64,000 bases of DNA from UBA6183 sp943372215 (GCA_943372215.1 CALRXU020000001.1:186001-250000); one strand, 5' to 3'; counted from the first letter of the stretch, positions 25,525-34,429 are shown. Numbers and translations: made by a program. The notes: generated from the sequence alone by a model not told the origin.

Positions 25525-26622
25525 ATGATTCCTTTTCTCAGTTTTAAACAAATGAATGCCGATGTAAAGCAAGCTATTTTGCCTTCATTTGAACTGTTTA
25601 TTGACAATGGCTGGTACATATTGGGTAACCAAGTGAAGCAATTTGAATCGGAATATGCCAATTATTGCAACTCCCGTTTCTGTGCTGGGGTTGCCAATGG
25701 GTTGGACGCCTTAATTATTGCCCTTAAAGCACTTGAAATTGGCCCAGGTGATGAAGTAATCGTTCCCTCAAACACTTATATCGCTTCTTGGTTAGCGGTT
25801 AGTTATGTGGGTGCCAAACCCATTCCAGTTGAACCAAAACTTGACACCTACAACATCAACCCTGATTTAATTGAGGCTGTCATTACACCAAATACCAAGG
25901 CCATTATGCCTGTGCATTTATATGGCCAATCTTGTGAAATGGATGCCATCATGGCTATAGCAAAAAAGTACCGCCTATTTGTTATAGAAGATAATGCACA
26001 ATCGCAAGGAGCTTCATTTAATGGAAAAATCACCGGTAGTTTTGGCGATATCAACGGCACTAGCTTTTACCCTGGTAAAAACTTAGGAGCTTACGGAGAT
26101 GCCGGTGCCATTACCTCTGATAGTGAGGAATTGATACGGAAAGCATTTACCATACGTAACTACGGTTCCAACAGAAAATATTACAATGAAATTAAAGGCA
26201 TCAACAGTCGCCTTGACGAGTTACAGGCAGGTTTTCTGTCTGTGAAACTACCTCATCTTAATAATTGGAATAAACAAAGACAAGATATTGCTGTGCAATA
26301 TACCAGCAAATTGGTTGGTGTGGGTGATGTGATAACACCTGTGATTGCGAATAATGCTACTTCGGTGTTTCATTTATACGTAATTAGAACAGAAAAACGG
26401 GATGCTCTTCAGCAATTTTTAACTGAACAAGGCGTTGGTACCCTTATTCATTATCCATTGCCCCCTCATTTACAACAAGCTTATCAAGACTTTAACTATA
26501 AAAAGGGGGATTTCCCGTTGGCAGAAAAAATTGCTGATACTTGTTTGAGCTTACCTATTTACCCAGGTTTAACTTCTGGTGAAGTATCATTCATTTGTGA
26601 AACCATTAAGAAATTTTTCTAA
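25525..26622 (+). CDS. fdtB: dTDP-3-keto-6-deoxyhexose aminotransferase (FdtB/QdtB-like)
   Basis: This 365-aa DegT/DnrJ/EryC1 aminotransferase has VANGLDALIIALKAL, the aspartate motif EDNAQSQGA and the PLP lysine in FYPGKNLGAYGDAGA. It transfers an amino group to C3 of the dTDP-keto sugar made by the FdtA-like enzyme. A 49-bp gap separates it from the acetyltransferase gene; the following glycosyltransferase gene overlaps its stop by one base. Confidence 0.88.
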   Translation: MIPFLSFKQMNADVKQAILPSFELFIDNGWYILGNQVKQFESEYANYCNSRFCAGVANGLDALIIALKALEIGPGDEVIVPSNTYIASWLAVSYVGAKPIPVEPKLDTYNINPDLIEAVITPNTKAIMPVHLYGQSCEMDAIMAIAKKYRLFVIEDNAQSQGASFNGKITGSFGDINGTSFYPGKNLGAYGDAGAITSDSEELIRKAFTIRNYGSNRKYYNEIKGINSRLDELQAGFLSVKLPHLNNWNKQRQDIAVQYTSKLVGVGDVITPVIANNATSVFHLYVIRTEKRDALQQFLTEQGVGTLIHYPLPPHLQQAYQDFNYKKGDFPLAEKIADTCLSLPIYPGLTSGEVSFICETIKKFF

Positions 26623-27548
26623 TGCCGAAAATATCCATCATTATTCCATGCTACTACAATGAGTTAAATATTCCTATTACATCAAAGGAACTGATTACCA
26701 ATGAAGGGTTGTTTCCTGCTGATGTTTCTTTTGAGTATGTGATGGTTGATGATGGAAGCAAGGACAACACCTTGGCTGAGCTTCAAAAGTTTAAAACTGC
26801 TTATCCCAACAAAGTAACTATTGTAAAACTGAGTGGTAACTTTGGTTCGTATAACGCCATACAAGCCGGGATGAAATATGCTACCGGAGATTGCACTGTG
26901 GTTATAGCAGCTGACTTGCAAGATCCACCTGAACTTATTGTTAAAATGTATGAGTATTGGCAGAAGGGCGTTAAGCTTGTGGTTGCTAATAGGGATGAAC
27001 GAGAAGATCATTTTAGTAGCCGCTTGTTTTCGGAACAATACCAAAAGCTGATGCAACGGTACGCCTTACCAAACCTGCCTAAAGGGGGGTTTGATTTTTG
27101 TTTATTTGACAAACAACTCAGGGAGCAGGTAGTGGAGCTCAAGGAAAACAATACTAACTCGCTTTACTTATTGATGTGGTTGAATTATGATTACGTGGCA
27201 ATCCCTTATAAACGAAGAAACCGAGCCATTGGTAAATCAAGGTGGACGTTAAAGAAAAAGATTAAACTCTTCATTGATTCATTTGTATCGTTCTCTCATG
27301 CCCCGTTGCGTTTAATTACTACCACTGGATTATTACTTGGCCTAGGCTCTTTTATCTATGCCATATTTGTTATTATAGCGCGCCTTAGCGGACTTATTGC
27401 CTTGGAAGGGTGGACCACCATGATGGTTGTGTTTTTGTTGGTATCTTCATTTCAAATGATGGCATTGGGTATTATTGGAGAATACTTATGGCGAAATTTA
27501 GAAGCAGGGAGAAAAAGGCCAGCTTATATTGTTGATGAGGTATTATGA
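26622..27548 (+). CDS. Family 2 glycosyltransferase with two C-terminal membrane helices
   Basis: The 308-aa protein has an N-terminal GT-A domain: IIIPCYYNELNI, the VDDGSKDNT nucleotide-sugar motif, and ADLQDPPELI (DxD-like). Two TM helices follow near residues 235-255 and 265-290. The layout matches GtrB/ArnC/DPM1-like transferases that load a sugar onto polyprenyl phosphate, but transfer within repeat-unit assembly is equally possible. A four-base overlap (ATGA) links it to the UpxY-like gene. Confidence 0.85.
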   Translation: MPKISIIIPCYYNELNIPITSKELITNEGLFPADVSFEYVMVDDGSKDNTLAELQKFKTAYPNKVTIVKLSGNFGSYNAIQAGMKYATGDCTVVIAADLQDPPELIVKMYEYWQKGVKLVVANRDEREDHFSSRLFSEQYQKLMQRYALPNLPKGGFDFCLFDKQLREQVVELKENNTNSLYLLMWLNYDYVAIPYKRRNRAIGKSRWTLKKKIKLFIDSFVSFSHAPLRLITTTGLLLGLGSFIYAIFVIIARLSGLIALEGWTTMMVVFLLVSSFQMMALGIIGEYLWRNLEAGRKRPAYIVDEVL

Positions 27549-28048
27549 GCTTAGAAAAAAAATGGTATGCCATTTACACCAAACCGCGTGCTGAAAAAAA
27601 AACAAGCGAGGCATTAACTGAACTGGGTATTGACCACTATCTTCCCTTACAAATGGTTGTGAAACAATGGAGCGACCGAAAAAAAAAGGTAGAAGAACCC
27701 TTATTTAAATCTTATTTGTTTGTTTACGCAACACTTCCTCAGGAAACGTTGTCGGTACTTTCTATAAATGGGGTGGTTAAATTTGTTAAAAGCGGAAAAG
27801 AACTGAACCCCATACGCACTGAGGTAATTGAAGCCATTAAAATTTCTTTGCTTCATTTTACAGAAATTGAAACCACACACGCCAGTTTAGGTATTAACCA
27901 AAAAGTACGTGTAATTGGTGGGCCATTAAAAGGCTATCAGGGAAAAACCATTCAACGACACGGTAACCAATATTTTGCCTTAGAAATTGAAGAACTGGGA
28001 AGCCATATGCTGCTAAAAGTACCCTCATCTTATTTAGAACCCTTATAA
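27545..28048 (+). CDS. UpxY/RfaH-type NusG paralogue (transcription antiterminator)
   Basis: The 167-aa protein has a NusG N-terminal domain (KKWYAIYTKPRAEKK, then EEPLFKSYLFVY) and a C-terminal KOW domain (NQKVRVIGGPLKGYQGKT). Specialised paralogues of this kind (UpxY in Bacteroides, RfaH in Enterobacteria) bind RNA polymerase at a leader sequence and prevent early termination in long polysaccharide operons. Unusually, the gene is at the end of the first gene block, not its beginning, directly before the 381-bp leader of the second block. It may load at that leader. Housekeeping NusG is unlikely, because no secE/rplK neighbours are present. Confidence 0.88.
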   Translation: MSLEKKWYAIYTKPRAEKKTSEALTELGIDHYLPLQMVVKQWSDRKKKVEEPLFKSYLFVYATLPQETLSVLSINGVVKFVKSGKELNPIRTEVIEAIKISLLHFTEIETTHASLGINQKVRVIGGPLKGYQGKTIQRHGNQYFALEIEELGSHMLLKVPSSYLEPL

Positions 28049-28203
28049 TGCATAAATCTATAAGTTAATCTTAATTTTATTTTGGATAAAAATTTGATTA
28101 TCAATACAAAAAGTACATTTTTTGTCCTCCACTCTTCTTCACAAGCCAAATTTGGTAAACAATCCATAAATTAATTTGCATTTTAAGTGCACAAAATCTA
28201 TTA

Positions 28204-28224
28204 TTGAGTAGTTTTTCTACTCAA
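28204..28224 (+). promoter_or_regulatory. Leader hairpin 1
   Basis: TTGAGTAG-TTTTT-CTACTCAA forms a perfect 8-bp stem with a 5-nt loop. It is not followed by a T-run, so it is not a standard terminator. It could be a pause or recruitment hairpin for the NusG paralogue encoded just upstream. Confidence 0.45.
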
Positions 28225-28355
28225 CCTTGTTAGTTTACCCAATGCAAAAATGGGACTGACGGGGCGAAGCTTTGGAACACCCGCCCAAAACACCCTAACC
28301 TAACCTCTTAGTAAAGTTCATTTTAAACTTAAATTCATGAGCTATTCGTATTCAA

Positions 28356-28372
28356 AAAACGTTACGCGTTTT
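28356..28372 (+). promoter_or_regulatory. Leader hairpin 2
   Basis: AAAACG-TTACG-CGTTTT forms a perfect 6-bp stem, 57 bp before the start at 28430, ending in four T that belong to the stem. It is a weak attenuator-like candidate. Confidence 0.35.
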
Positions 28373-28429
28373 AGCATTTTAACTAAAGTACTTAACCATT
28401 AACACGAATTTACGCTCGTTTAAACTAAC

Positions 28430-28957
28430 ATGTTAGACACGCTCATTACCTCTAAAACACGGATTAAACTGTTGCTTAAGTTTTTCTTAAACAGCAAAAC
28501 ATCTTCTTACTTGCGTAACCTAGAAGGAGAATTTGGCGAAAGCACAAACTCCATCCGCTTGGAGTTAAACAAATTTGAAGAGGCAGGATTGCTTAGCACC
28601 AGTACAAGTGGTAACAAAAAACTATTCAAAGCCAATGTTAAGCATCCCATGTTCAGAGATATTCAAAACATCCTGATGAAGTACACAGGACTTGATAAAA
28701 TTGTAGAACAAGTAATTGAAAAATTAGGCAATGTAGAATCTGTTTATTTGGTTGGTGAACTGGCCAAAGGCCTTGATAGTCCTATTATTGATTTAATTTT
28801 AATTGGCGATATTAATAAATCATACCTCCTTAACCTGACTGAAAAAACAGAGAAGCTTATTCATAAAAAGGTGCGGTTTGTTATTTTTAGTGCTGAAGAG
28901 TTTAAGATACAAAGACAAAAACTATTGGAACAACCCCATATTGAAATTTTAAATTAA
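28430..28957 (+). CDS. Winged-helix regulator with MNT-type nucleotidyltransferase-like domain
   Basis: The 175-aa protein has an N-terminal ArsR/MarR-like winged helix (about 1-75: SSYLRNLEGEFGESTNSIRLELNKFEEAG, abbreviated here to its recognition helix NSIRLELNKF). A C-terminal domain (about 95-165) looks like a minimal nucleotidyltransferase fold: YLVGELAKG...IDLILIGD. The usual GSxxxG and DxD residues are replaced (GEL, IDL), so catalysis is doubtful and a sensor or DNA-binding role is more likely. Proteins of this layout often open polysaccharide gene clusters in Bacteroidota. It overlaps neuB by one base. Confidence 0.75.
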   Translation: MLDTLITSKTRIKLLLKFFLNSKTSSYLRNLEGEFGESTNSIRLELNKFEEAGLLSTSTSGNKKLFKANVKHPMFRDIQNILMKYTGLDKIVEQVIEKLGNVESVYLVGELAKGLDSPIIDLILIGDINKSYLLNLTEKTEKLIHKKVRFVIFSAEEFKIQRQKLLEQPHIEILN

Positions 28958-29964
28958 TGAAAAATAACACCTTCATTATTGCAGAAATTGCTCAGGCACA
29001 CGAAGGCAGCCTAGGTATAGCGCACAGCTATATTGATGCACTGGCAGATTGCGGAGTAGATGCAGTTAAATTTCAAACGCATATTGCCGCAGCAGAAAGC
29101 AGCACCTATGAACAATTCAGGGTTAAATTCAGTTACGAGGATGCCACTCGTTTTGATTACTGGCAACGCATGGAATTTACCCTTGAACAATGGGCAGGAT
29201 TGAAACAACATTGTGATGATAAAAAAGTGGAGTTTATCTCCTCTCCTTTTTCTGTTGCTGCAGTTCAGTTGCTAGAACAAGTGGGAGTAAAACGCTACAA
29301 AATTGGCTCTGGCGAACTTACCAATTATTTGATGCTGGATGCTATTGCTAAAACAGGCAAACCCATTATTCTTTCATCAGGCATGAGCGATTGGATGGAG
29401 CTTGATGAAACCATTGCATTTTTAACCCCTTACAAAAACCAACTCTCGTTATTGCAGTGTACCACGGCCTACCCTACTCAACCCGCACAATGGGGACTAT
29501 CGGTGATGGCGCAAATGAAAAAGCGCTATGGCATACCAGTTGGTTTTTCCGACCACTCTGCCGAAACTTTTGCTTGCCTTGCAGCTGCTTCTTTAGGTGC
29601 AGAAATACTGGAATTTCATGCTGTGTTTCATCACCAAATGTTTGGGCCTGATGCCAAGGCGTCATTAAACCTATCACAAATTAAGGAATTGGTAAATGGC
29701 GTACGAAAGATTGATATTGCCCTAAATGCGCACAGTTTAAAAGAGGAAGCATCGGCTTTTAGTGAACTGAAAACCATGTTTGGCAAAAGTTTGGCAGTGA
29801 ATAAACACCTTGCAGCAGGAACTATTGTTACCTTAAATGACCTGGAAAGTAAAAAGCCGGGAAATATGGGAATACCAGCAAAAAACTACCAGGAGGTACT
29901 TGGCAAAACAACCACCAAAAACTTGAGTAAAGGCGATTTTTTAACGATAAATGATATTGCATGA
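28957..29964 (+). CDS. neuB: N-acetylneuraminate/nonulosonate synthase
   Basis: The 335-aa product condenses an N-acetylhexosamine with phosphoenolpyruvate. The TIM-barrel motifs are IIAEIAQAHEGS (catalytic Glu), VDAVKFQTH (Lys) and YKIGSGEL (Lys/Glu). A C-terminal SAF antifreeze-like domain is present (about 275-335, ending KNLSKGDFLTINDI). It is followed by neuC and neuA with 4-bp overlaps, so the product is probably Neu5Ac; a legionaminic acid precursor is possible. It is the first of three NeuB-family genes in the locus. Confidence 0.9.
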   Translation: MKNNTFIIAEIAQAHEGSLGIAHSYIDALADCGVDAVKFQTHIAAAESSTYEQFRVKFSYEDATRFDYWQRMEFTLEQWAGLKQHCDDKKVEFISSPFSVAAVQLLEQVGVKRYKIGSGELTNYLMLDAIAKTGKPIILSSGMSDWMELDETIAFLTPYKNQLSLLQCTTAYPTQPAQWGLSVMAQMKKRYGIPVGFSDHSAETFACLAAASLGAEILEFHAVFHHQMFGPDAKASLNLSQIKELVNGVRKIDIALNAHSLKEEASAFSELKTMFGKSLAVNKHLAAGTIVTLNDLESKKPGNMGIPAKNYQEVLGKTTTKNLSKGDFLTINDIA

Positions 29965-31124
29965 GTACACCTAAAAAAATATGTGTAGTAGTAACTGCAA
30001 GACCTAGTTACAGTAGAATTAAAACGGCACTTAAGGCAATACAAAATCATCCAGATTTGGAATTGCAATTGGTTATTGCAGCATCGGCCCTACTTGATCG
30101 TTATGGAACTGCTGTTAATTATATTGAAAAAGATGGCTTTAAAATCAGCTCAAAGGTATACAATGTGCTAGAAGGTGAAAGTCCCATGTCAATGGCTAAA
30201 ACTACTGGATTGGGTATACTTGAACTATCAACGGTGTTTAACAACTTAAACCCTGACATGGTGGTAACGGTAGCCGATCGTTTTGAAACCATGGCCACTG
30301 CAATTGCAGCATCATACATGAACATTCCTTTGGTGCATGTACAAGGCGGAGAGGTAACAGGAAATATTGATGAGAAGGTACGCCATGCCATCACCAAATT
30401 AGCTGATGTGCATTTTGCAGCATCAACAGATGCTGCCCAACGTATCATAAAAATGGGTGAGAAAGAAGATACTGTTTTTGTTACGGGGTGCCCTTCTATT
30501 GATTTGGCCAAGGAAGTATTGGACACTAACCCAGCATTGGATTTTGATCCTTTTGAAAGATATGGAGGCGTTGGTAAAAACATGGATATTTCCAACGGGT
30601 ATATTGTGGTGATGCAACACCCAGTAACCACTGAATTTAAAGCATCACGCCAGCAAATTAATGAAACCCTGCAAGCCATTAAAGCATTAAACATGCCTAC
30701 CTTTTTCTTTTGGCCCAATGTAGATGCAGGAGCTGACGGCACCTCAAATGGCATCAGAACTTTTAGGGAATTGGAGAAACCAGAAAACATCCATTTCTTT
30801 AAAAATATGGAGCCTAATGATTTTTTACGGTTACTTTATAACAGCAAATGTTTAATTGGAAATTCGAGTGTTGGTGTGCGCGAGTGTGCTTATTTGGGTG
30901 TTCCGGTAATTAATATAGGCACCAGACAAAATGGAAGAGAACGCGGCAAAAATATTATTGATGTGGGTTACAGTAAGGACGAGATATTGGCAGCCGCACA
31001 AACACAAATACAACATGGCAGGTACGAAGCTGATTTAATTTATGGAGATGGTAAAGCGGGTGAGCAAATTGCAACGCTTTTAAGTACCCTTACTCCTGCC
31101 ATCAATAAAAAAATTACCTATTGA
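29961..31124 (+). CDS. neuC: UDP-N-acetylglucosamine 2-epimerase (hydrolysing)
   Basis: The 387-aa GT-B-fold enzyme converts UDP-GlcNAc to ManNAc and UDP, giving the substrate of NeuB. It has VTARPSYSRIKT at the N-terminus and VTVADRFETMATAIAA and VQGGEVTGNIDEKVRHAITKL near residues 95-150 (20 residues or fewer shown per block). FLIGNSSVGVRE near the C-terminus closes the family pattern. In the LegG variant the substrate would be UDP-2,4-diacetamido-sugar. With no separate Leg dehydratase and transaminase here, the NeuC assignment is favoured. Confidence 0.88.
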   Translation: MSTPKKICVVVTARPSYSRIKTALKAIQNHPDLELQLVIAASALLDRYGTAVNYIEKDGFKISSKVYNVLEGESPMSMAKTTGLGILELSTVFNNLNPDMVVTVADRFETMATAIAASYMNIPLVHVQGGEVTGNIDEKVRHAITKLADVHFAASTDAAQRIIKMGEKEDTVFVTGCPSIDLAKEVLDTNPALDFDPFERYGGVGKNMDISNGYIVVMQHPVTTEFKASRQQINETLQAIKALNMPTFFFWPNVDAGADGTSNGIRTFRELEKPENIHFFKNMEPNDFLRLLYNSKCLIGNSSVGVRECAYLGVPVINIGTRQNGRERGKNIIDVGYSKDEILAAAQTQIQHGRYEADLIYGDGKAGEQIATLLSTLTPAINKKITY

Positions 31125-31828
31125 AACTGCTTGCTATCATACCTGCACGTGGCGGTTCAAAAGGAGTTCCACGTAAAAACATTAAGTTATTAGGTGGTAA
31201 ACCGTTAATTTGGTACTCTTTTGAGGCGGCAAGGGTTTCCGGGTTGTTTGAGGATATTGTGCTCAGCACAGACGATGCAGAAATTGCAGAAACTGCAACT
31301 TCGCTTGGATTATCTGCTCCCTTTTTAAGGCCTGCTGAATTGGCTACAGATGCGGCAAAGTCTATTGATGTAGTAAATCATTGTTTGCATTTTTTTGAAC
31401 AACAAGGAAAAACTTTTGATGCGGTGGTATTGCTTCAGCCTACTTCTCCTTTTCGCGAAAAAGGAATCATCAATAAAGCTTTTCAATTGTTTGTTGAAAG
31501 GCAAGCTGACTCTTTGGTATCAGTGAGAAAAGTACCACACCAGTTTAATCCACACTGGTTATTTGAAGCCAATGAACAAGGCATGCTTAGTATTGCCACT
31601 GGTGACAAAGAACTCATTGGGCGCAGGCAAGAGTTACCCGATGCTTACTATCGTGACGGGCAAATATACATTACCAAAACTACGGTGTTGTTGCGGCAAC
31701 AATCTTTTGTTGGCAAACAACTTACCTATGTGCTGAATGATAGTGAGGGTTCAGCCATTAATATAGATGACATGAGCGATTGGCTTCATGCAGAAGAATT
31801 TATCAGTACACATAAAGTTGAATTTTAA
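31121..31828 (+). CDS. neuA: CMP-N-acetylneuraminate cytidylyltransferase
   Basis: The 235-aa enzyme activates the nonulosonic acid with CTP. It has the motif LAIIPARGGSKGVPRKNIK at the N-terminus, LQPTSPFR in the middle and AINIDDMSDW near the C-terminus. The start is a TTG that overlaps the neuC stop (TTGA). No ATG lies upstream in frame that would keep the IIPARGGSKG motif at its usual distance from the start. It completes a three-gene CMP-sialic-acid pathway. Confidence 0.92.
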   Translation: MKLLAIIPARGGSKGVPRKNIKLLGGKPLIWYSFEAARVSGLFEDIVLSTDDAEIAETATSLGLSAPFLRPAELATDAAKSIDVVNHCLHFFEQQGKTFDAVVLLQPTSPFREKGIINKAFQLFVERQADSLVSVRKVPHQFNPHWLFEANEQGMLSIATGDKELIGRRQELPDAYYRDGQIYITKTTVLLRQQSFVGKQLTYVLNDSEGSAINIDDMSDWLHAEEFISTHKVEF

Positions 31829-31832
31829 TACC

Positions 31833-33041
31833 ATGAGTGAACAACAAACAACTACTTTACACGGATTGCCATCGAATGTTATTTTTTGCAAAAGATGTGT
31901 AATCAATAACCAACGCCCAAGTACCTCAAGGGAGTTTGTGAAAAAAGACACCAAAATTGATACGGTTGGTTTTGGTGAAGATGGCATTTGCGATGCTTGC
32001 AAGTGGTTTGAAGAAAAGAAAAAGATTGATTGGGTTGACAGGGAAAAACAACTGCAAGCCCTATGCGATAGGTTTAGGAGAAATGATGGCTCTTATGATG
32101 TAATTGTTCCATCAAGTGGCGGTAAGGATAGTTTTTTTGTTGCACACCAACTTAAAAACAAATATGGGATGAATCCTCTTACAGTTACGTGGGCACCACA
32201 CCGCTATACGGAAGTTGGCTGGCATAACTTTCAAAGCATGATTGATGCCGGATTTGACAATATTTTGGTTACACCCAACGGAGAAGTACACGGAAAGTTA
32301 ACCCGATTGGCATTTGAAAACCTGGTGAATCCTTTCCAACCGTTTATTATCGGACAAAAGAATGTGGCTCCACGTATGGCCCTGCAATATGGGGTGCAAT
32401 TGATTATGTATGGTGAAAACCATGCTGAGGCACACAATAAAATTGGCGAAAACTACAGCCCTTTGATGAATATTGAACACTTTACTAGGGAATCGGATGA
32501 GGCTGACTTGTATTTTGGAGGTGTGCATATTAAAGACTTACACCAATATGGCATCGAAGACAAAGACATGGTGATGTATAAACCGTTGCTTGCAGAGCCT
32601 GTAAGAAAAGCGGGTATTGAAGTGCATTATTATAGTTTTTATTACAATTGGTCGCCACAGGAAAATTATTATTATGCCATGGAGCATTCTAAGTTTAAAC
32701 CCAATCCAGATGGCAGAAGCGAAGGCACTTACTCTAAATTTGCCAGTTTAGATGATAAGATTGATGGGCAGCATTACTTTACTATGTTTACCAAGTTTGG
32801 ACAAGGACGTGCCATGAATGATGCATGCAGAGACATACGAGATGGTTTTATTACTCGTGAAGAGGCAGTGGAGTTATTGAATAAATATGATGGTGAATTT
32901 CCGCAAAAATATTTTCAGGAATTTTTAGAATACACCGGCATTACCGAAGAGCGTTACTGGGAAGTGATTGATAAGGCACGCTCACCCCACTTGTGGGAAA
33001 AAGTAAACGGTGAGTGGAAACTTAAACACAAAGCACAATAA
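31833..33041 (+). CDS. N-acetyl sugar amidotransferase (WbpG/PseA-like)
   Basis: I start at the ATG at 31833 (402 aa), since the longer frame overlaps neuA by 40 bases and adds no conserved sequence. A PP-loop ATPase motif, IVPSSGGKDSFFVA, and a zinc-ribbon-like pair (CKRC and CDAC) identify the family. It adenylates an acetamido sugar and replaces oxygen with ammonia to give an acetamidino group. Ammonia would come from the HisH/HisF-like pair directly downstream. The target could be either nonulosonic acid or the aminouronic acid. The family resembles WbpG of Pseudomonas O5 and PseA of Campylobacter. Confidence 0.88.
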   Translation: MSEQQTTTLHGLPSNVIFCKRCVINNQRPSTSREFVKKDTKIDTVGFGEDGICDACKWFEEKKKIDWVDREKQLQALCDRFRRNDGSYDVIVPSSGGKDSFFVAHQLKNKYGMNPLTVTWAPHRYTEVGWHNFQSMIDAGFDNILVTPNGEVHGKLTRLAFENLVNPFQPFIIGQKNVAPRMALQYGVQLIMYGENHAEAHNKIGENYSPLMNIEHFTRESDEADLYFGGVHIKDLHQYGIEDKDMVMYKPLLAEPVRKAGIEVHYYSFYYNWSPQENYYYAMEHSKFKPNPDGRSEGTYSKFASLDDKIDGQHYFTMFTKFGQGRAMNDACRDIRDGFITREEAVELLNKYDGEFPQKYFQEFLEYTGITEERYWEVIDKARSPHLWEKVNGEWKLKHKAQ

Positions 33042-33045
33042 CAGC

Positions 33046-33798
33046 GTGACAGCAAAACGGATTATAGCCAGACTAGATATTAAAGGCAACCGCCTCATTA
33101 AGGGCATCCATTTGGAGGGATGGCGTTTTTTAGGCGACCCCAATGAATTTTGTCACCATTATTATACTGAAGGAATTGACGAGATTATTTATGTGGATGC
33201 AGTAGCCAGTTTGTATGGCAGAGATAGCATCAAAGACATTATAAGAAAAACCACTAACGATGTGTTTGTTCCCATTACAGTTGGTGGCGGCATACGCTCA
33301 CTAGATGATGCTACTGATATTTTAAGAAGTGGTGCGGATAAGGTGGCTGTTAATTCGGCTGCTATAAAACGGCCTCAGTTGATAACAGAAATAGCCAATC
33401 GCTTTGGGAAACAATGTATGGTGCTTTCTATCCAGGCAAAGTTAAAAGATGGCAAGTGGATTGCCGCCTATGATAGCGCAAGAGAATATACGGATATGGA
33501 TGTGATAGAATGGGCTCAGCAAGCAGTAGAGTTAGGTGCTGGGGAAATTTTACTCACCTCAGTGGACCAGGAAGGCACACAAAAAGGTTTTGATACCGAT
33601 TTGATTTCAGCAGTAACTAAAGTGGTAAATGTTCCGGTAATTGCATGTGGTGGTTTTGGAAAGCCCTCCGACTTTACCCAGGCCGTAAAATCAGGAGCTG
33701 ATGCAGTGGCCATTGCCCATGCGTTGCATTACAAAAAAACACATGTGGCTGATATTAAACAAGAAGCCTTAAACAACAATATTCAGGTAAGACCTTAA
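33046..33798 (+). CDS. HisF-like cyclase subunit of the amidotransferase system (HisF2)
   Basis: The 250-aa beta/alpha barrel starts at the GTG at 33046, which leaves 4 bp after the preceding stop and gives a typical HisF N-terminus (VTAKRIIARLDIKG). VPITVGGGIRS and VIACGGFGKPSDF are the two phosphate-binding loops. In this context, with WbpG-like and HisH-like neighbours and no other histidine genes, it channels ammonia for sugar amidination and does not make histidine (inference from the Pseudomonas WbpG-HisH2-HisF2 system). Confidence 0.85.
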   Translation: MTAKRIIARLDIKGNRLIKGIHLEGWRFLGDPNEFCHHYYTEGIDEIIYVDAVASLYGRDSIKDIIRKTTNDVFVPITVGGGIRSLDDATDILRSGADKVAVNSAAIKRPQLITEIANRFGKQCMVLSIQAKLKDGKWIAAYDSAREYTDMDVIEWAQQAVELGAGEILLTSVDQEGTQKGFDTDLISAVTKVVNVPVIACGGFGKPSDFTQAVKSGADAVAIAHALHYKKTHVADIKQEALNNNIQVRP

Positions 33799-33799
33799 C

Positions 33800-34429
33800 A
33801 TGAAAAAAGTTACCATTATTGATTATGGCATGAGCAACCTATTGAGCATTTCAAGGGCTATTGAAAAAGTAGGTGCTGAAGTAACTGTTACAGAAAACCC
33901 TAATGAAATTGCCAAGGCAGATTTGTTGATTTTGCCGGGAGTGGGCGCATTTTATGATGGCATGCGGGAGTTAACCAATAGAAATATTCCTGAAGCTATT
34001 GAAACTTTTATTAAAACAGGAAAACCCTTTTTAGGTATTTGTTTGGGCATGCAAATGATGTTGGGTGAAGGAACGGAAGTAAAAGCAACCAAAGGACTTG
34101 GTATTATTCCGGGAAAAGTGTTGCCATTGCCAAATACCAATGCATTGGGGCATATCAATACCATCCCTCATATCGGATGGGCGCCTCTTCAATCTGCCTC
34201 GATAAAGTATCCGATGCTGTTGCCAAAAGAGGATGCCAGCTTTATGTATTTTGTACACTCGTATTATGCCAGCCCAGAGCAAACGAATCATGCCATTGCC
34301 AATACCGCTTTTAGCGATATGCGCTTTACCAGTGTAGTAAATAAAGACAATGCATGGGGAACCCAATTTCATCCAGAAAAAAGCGGGGAATTAGGACTTA
34401 ACCTGCTCCGCCAATTTATTCAACTTTAG
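33800..34429 (+). CDS. HisH-like glutamine amidotransferase subunit (HisH2)
   Basis: The 209-aa class I glutaminase has the nucleophile in LGICLGMQMM (Cys) and the His/Glu pair in WGTQFHPEKSG. IDYGMSNLLSI is the HisH N-terminus. It hydrolyses glutamine and supplies ammonia through the HisF-like barrel to the WbpG-like enzyme. It follows the HisF-like gene by one base. Confidence 0.9.
   Translation: MKKVTIIDYGMSNLLSISRAIEKVGAEVTVTENPNEIAKADLLILPGVGAFYDGMRELTNRNIPEAIETFIKTGKPFLGICLGMQMMLGEGTEVKATKGLGIIPGKVLPLPNTNALGHINTIPHIGWAPLQSASIKYPMLLPKEDASFMYFVHSYYASPEQTNHAIANTAFSDMRFTSVVNKDNAWGTQFHPEKSGELGLNLLRQFIQL

Larger units (their letters stand above)
28049..28429 (+). other. 381-bp intergenic leader between the two gene blocks
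   Basis: No gene found. It contains the palindrome CCAAATTTGG (28146-28155) and two hairpins (28204-28224 and 28356-28372). A GC-richer patch (GGGACTGACGGGGCGAAGC, near 28250) is followed by CCCGCCC and may pair with it. A TTTG at 28151 and TTAATTTG at 28171 give a weak promoter candidate with short spacing. It is the only gap above 100 bp inside the locus, so it is the likely site for promoter, attenuator and antiterminator recruitment. Confidence 0.6.

Noticed and set aside
30119..30790. 223-codon minus-strand ORF inside neuC
   Set aside because: Antisense to a conserved enzyme gene, serine-rich shadow composition and no promoter or domain.
33046..34429. Histidine biosynthesis genes hisF and hisH
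   Set aside because: No other his gene is near, and the pair is adjacent to a WbpG-like sugar amidotransferase inside a glycan operon, which is the known context of the specialised paralogues.
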